A DNA stretch of 64,000 nt, from NCBI GenBank assembly GCA_900543805.1, contig UQTE01000005.1, positions 1 through 64,000 of the forward strand, given 5' to 3'. Position numbers and translations under genes: made by a program. Source of the stretch: an uncultured Sutterella sp. (GTDB lineage Bacteria > Pseudomonadota > Gammaproteobacteria > Burkholderiales > Burkholderiaceae_F). The notes beneath the pieces are model-generated. The model had not been told where the DNA came from, searched no databases, and saw only the letters and a list, made by a program, of their open reading frames with translations. This document shows positions 57,570-64,000 of the stretch, one piece after another (position 1 is the stretch's first letter; every line of letters starts with the position of its first letter).

Positions 57570-57919
57570 GATGGGAAGTCCTTGAGGGGTGAGTCGGACG
57601 CGCTCTTATTCGACCTCTCCGACGAAGAGGAGAAAACGGCGCGTATTTCCTCACTATAGGGCGCCCCGATTTTCTTGACCTAGTGCGAATGCCTTACGTC
57701 TCTTGCGTTCGGATTGGAGAAGCGAAATTTTCTTTTTTGCAGACAGAGACCGACTGCGGGAGGAATCGATTTTCTCCTTGCCTGAGAGGAGGGAAGGTCG
57801 GATCCGGGCGGATCTTGAGCGAGACGAAGAAAACAAACGGCACCCGTTCGAAACCGGGTGCCGAAGGAGGCCGCACTGTGGCAGGACTGCATGTCGGAAG
57901 GCCGGACCTTCCGACATGA
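57570..57919. other. Gap between carrier gene and yajQ with two hairpins
   Basis: No gene is seen in these 350 bp. A perfect 11-bp hairpin (57891-57901 with 57907-57917) directly follows the yajQ stop. A second perfect 8-bp hairpin GGCACCCG/CGGGTGCC (57839-57862) is followed on the minus strand by GTTTGTTTTC and is the better terminator for yajQ. The left part should contain the carrier promoter. Confidence 0.55.
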
Positions 57920-58411
57920 TCAATTGCGGAAGTTCCCGAAGGAGAGCGGAGCCTCTTCGATTTCCTTTCGCAAAAGGGCGATGCATTCCTGCAGGGCGTC
58001 GCGCTTGGCGCCCGAGACGCGCACGACGTCGCCCTGAAGCGAAGCGGAGAGCTTCAAGGCTTTGGCGTTCTTGACCGTCGTCTGGATCTTCTTGCCGAGG
58101 TCTTTGTCGATCCCGGACTTCACTACGATCGTCTGCTTCAACTTGTCGCCGCCGATTTTCTCCACGGCTTTCGATTCATCGAGGAAACGCACGTCGACGC
58201 CGCGCTTGGCGAGTTTGCCGATCAGAACGTCGCGGACCTGGCGGAGTTGAAAGTCCGACTCGGCGATGAGCGTGAGTTCGAGATCCTTCTGCTCGACGGC
58301 CGCGGCTGTGCCGCGGAAGTCGTAGCGCGTGCCGATTTCCTTCTGAGCCTGATCGACGGCGTTCTTGAGTTCGACCGCATCGACCTTGAGTTCCACGTCA
58401 AAGCTGGGCAT
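57920..58411 (-). CDS. yajQ: YajQ-family nucleotide-binding protein
   Basis: The 163-residue cytoplasmic protein matches YajQ in length and sequence: [29 protein letters not shown] and [33 protein letters not shown] (quoted in parts) are hallmark segments. Members bind cyclic di-GMP in Xanthomonas and nucleotides or nucleic acids in other species. The start at 58411 is the conserved one; the open frame from 58516 adds non-conserved residues. It is divergent from murB with a 118-bp promoter gap. Confidence 0.94.
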   Translation of the reverse strand: MPSFDVELKVDAVELKNAVDQAQKEIGTRYDFRGTAAAVEQKDLELTLIAESDFQLRQVRDVLIGKLAKRGVDVRFLDESKAVEKIGGDKLKQTIVVKSGIDKDLGKKIQTTVKNAKALKLSASLQGDVVRVSGAKRDALQECIALLRKEIEEAPLSFGNFRN

Positions 58412-58529
58412 GTCTTTTCCTTTTCCGTATGTTGCGGGAAGCCCTGATTGTAGCGAAAGCCTCCCTATAATGGTTTTTTGAAGAAACAGAATTCGGAGCG
58501 GCCGGGCCGCTCGCACGGCTGGAGGCCAT

Positions 58530-59561
58530 ATGGCACTGGAAATTTTCCGCGACTATGACTTGACGCATTCCTCGACCTTTCAGACGAAGGCCGCGGCGGA
58601 ACGGTTCGTTCGGGTGGAAAACGAAGGGGAACTGCGCGAAGCGCTCGAAAGCGCGAAGGCGGAAAACCTCCCCGTCACGATTCTCGGGGGCGGCTCCAAC
58701 ACGATCTTCCTCTCGAAGGTTCCGGGACTCGTCGTGAAGCTCGATCTGCGCGGCTTTCTTCTGACGCGCGACGAAGCGACGGGCGACACGCTCCTCGAAG
58801 CGGGAGCGGGGGAGACCCTTGACGACGTGATCGACGCGCTCCTTGACGCGGGCGTCGGGGGCTTGGAAAACCTCGCCGCCATTCCCGGAACGGTCGGGGG
58901 CGCCGTCGTACAGAACGCGGGCGCCTACGGGCTCGAAATGGCCGAACGAATCGAATCCGTCCGCGTACTCCGTCCCGACGGAAGCGTCGTCGACTACGGA
59001 GTCGCCGACTGCGACTTCGGCTACCGCCACTCGCGCTTCAAGACCGAGGCGGGGAAGGGCGAAGTGATCCTCTCGGCGGTGCTTCGCTTCCCGAAGGAAT
59101 GGGTGGCGCGCGTCGACTACAAGGACCTCGAAGCCTACCGCAAGACGCGTCTCGAACCCACGACGCCGCAGACGGTGGCCGCCGCCGTGCGCGCGGTGCG
59201 CGCGGCCAAGCTTCCCGACCCGAAGGAAATCGGCAACGCGGGGTCCTTCTTCAAGAACCCCGTCGCGGAGAAACTCCTCTGGCACCACATCCTCACGGAA
59301 CACCCCGGGATTCCTTCCTATCCCCTCGGCGGGGGGCGCCGCAAGCTAGCCGCCGCTTGGCTCATCGAAGCCGCGGGCTGGAAGGGAGCCGAGCGGGGCT
59401 CGGTGGGCGTCTACAAGCGCCACGCCCTCATTCTCGTGAATCTCGGCGGCGCGACGGGTGAGGACGTCCTGCGCGTGGCCGAAGACATCCGCTCGGACGT
59501 CGAGGATCGCTTCGGCCTCCGGCTCGAACTCGAACCCGTCGTGGTCGGCGAAAAGACCTGA
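58530..59561 (+). CDS. murB: UDP-N-acetylenolpyruvoylglucosamine reductase
   Basis: The 343-residue FAD enzyme reduces UDP-GlcNAc-enolpyruvate to UDP-MurNAc in peptidoglycan synthesis. The FAD-binding segments [14 protein letters not shown] and [19 protein letters not shown] are clear. [11 protein letters not shown] carries the catalytic serine, and LIEAAGWKG and KRHALILVN complete the substrate domain. The length fits the type I (E. coli) group. GGAGG stands 4 nt before the ATG. A terminator shared with rpsT follows. Confidence 0.95.
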   Translation: MALEIFRDYDLTHSSTFQTKAAAERFVRVENEGELREALESAKAENLPVTILGGGSNTIFLSKVPGLVVKLDLRGFLLTRDEATGDTLLEAGAGETLDDVIDALLDAGVGGLENLAAIPGTVGGAVVQNAGAYGLEMAERIESVRVLRPDGSVVDYGVADCDFGYRHSRFKTEAGKGEVILSAVLRFPKEWVARVDYKDLEAYRKTRLEPTTPQTVAAAVRAVRAAKLPDPKEIGNAGSFFKNPVAEKLLWHHILTEHPGIPSYPLGGGRRKLAAAWLIEAAGWKGAERGSVGVYKRHALILVNLGGATGEDVLRVAEDIRSDVEDRFGLRLELEPVVVGEKT

Positions 59562-59581
59562 GAACGGAACGCTAAGACGCA

Positions 59582-59616
59582 AAAAACCCCGCTCGTCTCG
59601 CAACGGCGGGGTTTTT
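59582..59616. terminator. Bidirectional terminator between murB and rpsT
   Basis: AAAAACCCCGC (59582-59592) pairs perfectly with GCGGGGTTTTT (59606-59616) across 13 nt, giving T-tracts on both strands. Confidence 0.9.
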
Positions 59617-59662
59617 CTTCGCCCGGGGACTCTCGCGTCCCCGAACGCAAAGCATCTCGCAA

Positions 59663-59926
59663 TTAGGCCATGGCCTTGATCGAGGCGCTCAGACGGCTCT
59701 TGTGACGAGCGGCGGCGTTGGCGTGGAGAACGCCCTTGCGAGCCATCGCATCGATCACGGATTCGGCCTTCTTGAAGGCTTCCTGAGCGGCAGCCTTGTC
59801 GCCGGCGACGATGAGCTTGCGCACGGCCTTGATGGCGGTGCGGAACTGGCTGCGCTGAGCCGAGAGGTGCAGGTTACGCGCAACGATCTGACGGGCGCGC
59901 TTACGAGCTTGCTTGGTATTAGCCAT
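59663..59926 (-). CDS. rpsT: 30S ribosomal protein S20
   Basis: The 87-residue basic protein is full length for S20, which binds 16S rRNA in the small subunit. [20 protein letters not shown] and the C-terminal [20 protein letters not shown] are conserved. It is divergent from murJ, a common betaproteobacterial and gammaproteobacterial arrangement. Confidence 0.97.
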   Translation of the reverse strand: MANTKQARKRARQIVARNLHLSAQRSQFRTAIKAVRKLIVAGDKAAAQEAFKKAESVIDAMARKGVLHANAAARHKSRLSASIKAMA

Positions 59927-60362
59927 TTGTGAATGTCCTTAGCAAATGGAGTCGGTCGGCAGAAGAGACTCGTCAACCGCCGAGAGCTCCTTACACGCGA
60001 GCGGGGCTCGCTTGAAGTGAAGTCTTTTTTTCGAAAAAAATCTTATTCGGGTCCGTCAAAGGCTCCGGACGGGCTGAAAACCAAACCGAGGCGGGCGTTC
60101 GCGAGAGTTACGCCCATAGTTGCCCAAGACACGTTGGCCGAGTTTTGCAAATCCCGCAGGACCGTCTTCCGTAGAAGCGTCCGGACGCGTTACACTTTGC
60201 GGATTCCGAAAAGTCCTAAACTATAACAATTTTCCGATCAAAAAACAAACGGAAGGCAGGAAAAATTGTGCGCTTCGGCGACGAAGCCGCGATTCGTCCG
60301 GACGGCAGGGGATTGAGCCCGGCCGCTTTCGCCTCCGACCGCTCCCAAGGGATGCCGCACCG
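59927..60362. promoter_or_regulatory. rpsT-murJ divergent intergenic region
   Basis: These 436 bp contain no gene. On the plus strand TTGCGG (60197-60202) and TATAAC (60222-60227) with 19 bp between them are the likely murJ promoter, giving a leader of ~130 nt. A perfect 16-bp palindrome of seven T, CG, seven A lies at 60025-60040 about 100 bp upstream of rpsT. The rpsT promoter itself is not obvious. Confidence 0.5.
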
Positions 60363-61913
60363 ATGTCTTTACTCCGCTCCGCGCTCACCGTCTCCGGCCT
60401 CACGCTCGTGAGCCGCATCACGGGCGTGATCCGCGACATGCTGATCGCCCGCTACTTCGGCGCGACCGCCGCGACGGACGCCTTCTACGTGGCCTTTCGT
60501 CTGCCGAACATGCTGCGCCGTCTCTTTGCCGAAGGCGCCTTTCAGCAGGCCTTCGTTCCGATGCTCTCGGACGTGCGCGAGCGAAACGCTCCCGAGCGCA
60601 CGCAGAGCTTTTTGGAGCACGTCTTCACGATCCTCGGCGTCGCCGTCTTCGCGGCGAGCGTGCTCGGCGTCCTCGCCGCGCCCTTGCTCGTCCTCGCGAT
60701 CGCGGGCGGCATGCGCTCCGACCCCGAAGCCTTCGATCTCGCCGTGGCGCTTACGCGATGGATGTTCCCCTACATCGCGTTCATGAGTCTCGTGGCGCTC
60801 GCCGCGTCGATCCTGAACACGATGAAACGCTTCGCGATCCCCGCGGCGACGCCGATTTTGCTGAACTTGAGTTTCATCGGCGCGACGATTTTGCTCACCC
60901 CGTACTTTGACGAGCCCATCTGGGCCTTGGCCGCTGCCGTCTTGATTGGAGGCGTTTTGCAGTTGGGCGCCCAGATTGCGGCGCTCGCGAAGCTCGGCTG
61001 CGTCCTGCGCCCGCGGGGAATCCGTGCTTCGCTTGCCGACGCGGACGTGCGGAAGGTTTTGTCCCTCATGCTTCCCGCGCTCTTTGGGGTGGGCGTGGCG
61101 CAGCTCTCCATTCTCATCAACACGAACATCGCCTCGCATTTGGGACACGGGGCCGTGACCTGGCTCAACTACGCCGACCGCCTCATGGAATTTCCGACGG
61201 CGCTCTTGGGCGTCGCGCTCGGAACGGTTCTTTTGCCGGGTCTTTCCGCCGCGCACGCAAGGGGCGATGCCCAGCGCTACAACGCACTGCTCGATCACGG
61301 GCTTCGCCTCGTCGTTCTCGTCGGGATTCCCGCGGCGCTCGGGCTCTGGCTCACGTCCGAAGCGCTCGTCGCTTTCCTATTTCAGGGAAAGAACTTTTCG
61401 GCCGCCGACGTCGCTGAGACGGCGAGGGCAGTGGTGGGATACGCCGTCGGGCTCATCGGGCTCATCACCCTCAAGATCGCGGCGCCCGCCTTCTACGCGA
61501 GAAAGGACATCCGCACGCCCGTGCGCATCGCTTTTCTGAGCCTCGTCGTCGTGCAGCTTCTGAACCTCGCGACCGTGCCGCTCTTCGATCAGGCGGGTTT
61601 GGCGCTCTCGGTGGGCTTGGGTAGTTGCGTCAACGCGGGGTCGCTTCTTCTCATTCTCGGGCGCCGCGGGATCTATCGTCCCCGTGCGGGCTGGGGAAAG
61701 TTCCTTTTGCAGGTGGCGGCGGGGTCGCTCGTCATGGCGGCGGGCCTCTGGTTTGCTCAGCGGGGCGTCTCCTGGACGGCGCTCGCCTGGCCCGTGCGCG
61801 CGGCCGGAACGCTCGGACTCGTTGCGGGCGCCGCGGTCGTCTACTTCCTTGTCATGACGCTTTTCGGCTGGCGCCTGCGCGATCTGCGTCCCGCGCCCGA
61901 AGCCAAGGACTGA
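60363..61913 (+). CDS. murJ: Lipid II flippase MurJ (MviN)
   Basis: The 516-residue MOP-superfamily protein moves lipid II across the inner membrane for peptidoglycan synthesis. About 14 helices are visible. Conserved features include SRITGVIRDMLIARYFGA, DAFYVAFRLPNMLRRLFAEG and FQQAFVPMLSD near the N-terminus, with key arginines retained. The start at 60363 (MSLLRSALTVSGLTLVSR) matches family members; the frame is open from 60120 but upstream residues are not conserved. Confidence 0.96.
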   Translation: MSLLRSALTVSGLTLVSRITGVIRDMLIARYFGATAATDAFYVAFRLPNMLRRLFAEGAFQQAFVPMLSDVRERNAPERTQSFLEHVFTILGVAVFAASVLGVLAAPLLVLAIAGGMRSDPEAFDLAVALTRWMFPYIAFMSLVALAASILNTMKRFAIPAATPILLNLSFIGATILLTPYFDEPIWALAAAVLIGGVLQLGAQIAALAKLGCVLRPRGIRASLADADVRKVLSLMLPALFGVGVAQLSILINTNIASHLGHGAVTWLNYADRLMEFPTALLGVALGTVLLPGLSAAHARGDAQRYNALLDHGLRLVVLVGIPAALGLWLTSEALVAFLFQGKNFSAADVAETARAVVGYAVGLIGLITLKIAAPAFYARKDIRTPVRIAFLSLVVVQLLNLATVPLFDQAGLALSVGLGSCVNAGSLLLILGRRGIYRPRAGWGKFLLQVAAGSLVMAAGLWFAQRGVSWTALAWPVRAAGTLGLVAGAAVVYFLVMTLFGWRLRDLRPAPEAKD

Positions 61914-61946
61914 CCGAAACCTCTGGTCGGGAACGCCGAAACGACG

Positions 61947-61992
61947 ACGCCCGCGCGCGGCCTTCGGGGCCGCTCACGCGGGCGTTTGCTTT
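61947..61992 (+). terminator. Terminator after murJ
   Basis: ACGCCCGCG and CGCGGGCGT (61947-61955, 61977-61985) enclose an inner stem GCGGCC/GGCCGC (61957-61962, 61968-61973) and run into TTTGCTTT. Confidence 0.7.
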
Positions 61993-62010
61993 CGGAAAAA
62001 GCGGTTTTCT

Positions 62011-62307
62011 TCAGTTCTTCGGTTCAAAGTCGACCATGGCTTCGAGTTCGTCCAGCGTCGCAAAAGGCATGATTTCGGGCCAGGCGATGAGCTCGTCCTC
62101 GGTGAGCGCTTCGAGCGCAAGCGGTCCGAGTTCGCGGGTGTTGACCGCGTAGTTGAGTTTCGCGTAGACGTGCACGAGGTCGTGAGTGACGATATGCTCT
62201 GCGTCTTTTTCTCCGCCGTCCGTCTCCAGACGGTCGATCGCGCGCTGCAGTTCTTCCGCGGCGTCCGCAAGCGTGGCTTTGAGCCATTCGATGTCGATGT
62301 TGCCCAT
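62011..62307 (-). CDS. Conserved small acidic protein of unknown function
   Basis: The 98-residue acidic, helical protein starts MGNIDIEWLKATLADAAEEL and contains HDLVHVYAKLNYAVNTRELG, a pattern recalled from uncharacterised small proteins of Burkholderiales. It has no signal or membrane helix. The start at 62307 is preferred because an upstream frame (to 62436) has non-coding composition. It is convergent with murJ. Function is unknown. Confidence 0.75.
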   Translation of the reverse strand: MGNIDIEWLKATLADAAEELQRAIDRLETDGGEKDAEHIVTHDLVHVYAKLNYAVNTRELGPLALEALTEDELIAWPEIMPFATLDELEAMVDFEPKN

Positions 62308-62584
62308 CTTGTCCGTGTCCTGAAAAAAAAGCGTGTTGTCAAAAACGAGCCGTTTCCGTAAGTGTAGCGCACGGCAAGTCATTGTCGCACTTGCTTTCGA
62401 GACGGGAGGGCCTCGGGAAGCGGTAAAAACCGACAATTCGCGCGTCCCCTCCCGAGGAACCGGCGCAAAGTCTGCTATTGTTCTTCCTCCTCATCCTTTT
62501 TCGCGGTTTCGTTCGACGACCGTCCGAACGTTGCCGCGTTTTTGTCTTTCCCTATCCTGCAGTTCACAATAAGAACGAAACCTC

Positions 62585-63946
62585 ATGCAAGAAATCTCCT
62601 CCCTGCGTTTTTCCCAGCGGCTCCTCGTCGGCCTGACGCTTTTTTCCATGTTCTTCGGAGCAGGGAACCTCATTTTCCCGCCTTTTCTCGGCGTGCAGGC
62701 GGGTGTCGACATGCCCGCGGCGCTTGCGGGCTTTCTCGTCACCGCCGTCGGCTTTCCCATCCTCGGCGTCATGGCGGTGGCGGAGTCGGGGGGACTCACG
62801 GCGCTCGCCTCCCGCGTTAACGCGCGCTTTGCGTTTCTCTTTACGCTCCTCATCTATCTTTCGATCGGACCGTGCCTGGCAATTCCCCGCACGGCGAGCA
62901 CGTCCTTTGAGATGGTGATGCGCCCGGCGCTCGAGGGCGCCGGACTTCTGGATGCGGCGTTCGGGGGCTTTTCCGCCCTGGGCCTCGCACAGTTTGTCTA
63001 CTCGATTCTCTTTTTCGCGCTCGCCTACGCGGTGGCGCTCAACCCGGAAAAACTCACGCAGCGGCTCGGAAAGTTCCTCTGTCCGACGCTCATCGTCCTC
63101 ATTGCGCTTCTTTTTCTCGGCATTTGCCTTCATCCTCTCGGCGACGCGGCGGCACCGACGGGCGCTTACGCGCAGGGCGCCTTTGCGACGGGCTTCATCG
63201 AGGGCTATCAGACGATGGACACGATCGCGGCGCTCAATTTCGGTCTCGTGATCGCCATGAACATCCGCGCATTCGGGATCCGCTCCGAAGGCACGGTCGT
63301 GAAGGAAACGGTCTTTGCGGGGGCGATTGCCGCCTGCGTCTTCTTCGCGGTCTACGGCGCGCTCGCCGTGATCGGAGCGGAGGCGGGCGGGGCATACTCG
63401 TCCATGGAAAACGGCGCGCAGACGCTCACGCTCGTCGCTTCCGACCTCTTCGGGCCCGTCGGGACGGTCCTCATGGGACTCATCTTTTTCATCGCCTGCT
63501 TCAACACCTGCGTAGGATTGATTTCCTGTTGCGCCAACTACTTCTCCGAGACCTTTCCGGTCCTCGGCTACCGCGGTTGGGCCAAGGTCTTCGCGTTTGC
63601 GAGCATGGTGATCGCCAACGCGGGACTCACGCTCATCCTCAAATTCTCGGTGCCGCTTCTCGTCGCGATCTACCCCGTCGCGATCGTCCTCATCGTGCTC
63701 GGCCTTCTGTCGCTCGCCTCAAAGCGCCTTCTCACGCTGAAGGCCCTCTATCCCGCGGCCGTCGTCGCAACGGGGATCTTTTCGGTCCTCGCGGGCGTCG
63801 AAGCCTTCGGCGTGCGCGTGCCGGGACTCTCGGATTTTGCCGACGAGCTTCCCTTCGCGGCGAACGGGCTCGAGTGGATCGTGCCGGCCCTCGTCGGCGC
63901 GGCGCTCGGCGTCCTTCTTTCGGTTTTCGGCGCGAAGCGCGCGTAA
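62585..63946 (+). CDS. brnQ: Branched-chain amino acid symporter (LIVCS family)
   Basis: The 453-residue inner-membrane carrier has about 12 helices and imports leucine, isoleucine and valine with sodium or protons. The N-terminal GLTLFSMFFGAGNLIFPPFL and LSIGPCLAIPRTASTSFEM are hallmark BrnQ segments. It appears to be a single-gene unit; the ~277 bp upstream (62308-62584) hold no other gene. A possible GC-rich hairpin (GAGGGC/GCCCTC) follows at about 63951-63983. Confidence 0.94.
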   Translation: MQEISSLRFSQRLLVGLTLFSMFFGAGNLIFPPFLGVQAGVDMPAALAGFLVTAVGFPILGVMAVAESGGLTALASRVNARFAFLFTLLIYLSIGPCLAIPRTASTSFEMVMRPALEGAGLLDAAFGGFSALGLAQFVYSILFFALAYAVALNPEKLTQRLGKFLCPTLIVLIALLFLGICLHPLGDAAAPTGAYAQGAFATGFIEGYQTMDTIAALNFGLVIAMNIRAFGIRSEGTVVKETVFAGAIAACVFFAVYGALAVIGAEAGGAYSSMENGAQTLTLVASDLFGPVGTVLMGLIFFIACFNTCVGLISCCANYFSETFPVLGYRGWAKVFAFASMVIANAGLTLILKFSVPLLVAIYPVAIVLIVLGLLSLASKRLLTLKALYPAAVVATGIFSVLAGVEAFGVRVPGLSDFADELPFAANGLEWIVPALVGAALGVLLSVFGAKRA

Positions 63947-64000
63947 GGTCGAGGGCCGGCGCACCCCTGCGGGGACGCCCTCCAACCCGCTTTCCGCAAA

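Noticed and set aside
57839..57862. Possible tRNA T-arm because of a TTCGAAA loop
   Set aside because: The stem geometry does not fit a 5-bp T-stem with a 7-nt loop, and no acceptor, D or anticodon arms are found. It is a simple hairpin with a T-rich tail on the minus strand.
1..64000. CRISPR array, rRNA operon, prophage or complete insertion sequence
   Set aside because: No regularly spaced direct repeats, rRNA-like segments, phage structural genes or intact transposase with paired ends were seen.

Overview
The window is a GC-rich chromosome segment that reads as a Burkholderiales betaproteobacterium, most likely a gut Sutterellaceae (Sutterella/Parasutterella-like). This is inference from gene order and content: divergent rpsT/murJ, divergent yajQ/murB, dinB next to a BPSS1780-type membrane protein, a DUF2782-like protein and polA, the xseB-ispA-dxs operon, a Tat-exported flavoprotein reductase with a TtrSR-like sensor pair, and no rRNA or tRNA genes. 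Start codons are mostly ATG, but GTG and TTG starts in 4-nt overlaps are common.

Layout. 1-1779: end of a sugar-kinase operon (minus strand). 1928-8513: parE, parC and a NarX-like histidine kinase. 8556-15200: a small gene remnant, then a four-gene oligopeptide ABC importer of Yej type (SBP, two permeases, fused double ATPase). 15360-19848: an accessory-looking stretch with an IS-like relic, an orphan double-HTH protein, and a five-gene overlapping operon encoding FlhD-like, FlhC-like, KorB-like, winged-helix and unknown proteins. 19849-24801: nth, rnfB, fpr, fdxA, pbpC. 24814-30303: a giant alpha-2-macroglobulin. 30581-34720: flavoprotein reductase plus two-component system. 34812-40702: dinB, a membrane protein, a DUF2782-like protein, polA, a META lipoprotein. 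40903-45042: a very large SNF2 helicase. 45170-51833: Tat-exported HD-domain protein, ABC exporter triad, alkaline phosphatase, ZIP metal transporter. 52000-55075: xseB-ispA-dxs. 55152-57569: M20 amidohydrolase plus carrier. 57920-63946: yajQ, murB, rpsT, murJ, a conserved small protein, brnQ.

How genes work together. The clearest new link is regulatory. The alkaline phosphatase gene and the Tat-exported HD-domain gene each carry an upstream array of GTCA-core heptamers at 11-bp steps, ending exactly 10 bp before a -10-like hexamer. This is the layout of PhoB-activated promoters and suggests the HD protein is a periplasmic phosphate-scavenging hydrolase. The FlhD/FlhC/KorB-like operon looks like the regulatory core of an integrative element, resident or stranded. 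The flavoprotein and TtrSR-like pair look like one sensor/respiratory-reductase unit with a candidate operator between them. Pol I appears to have lost its proofreading residues, and the alpha-2-macroglobulin lacks both thioester and lipobox.
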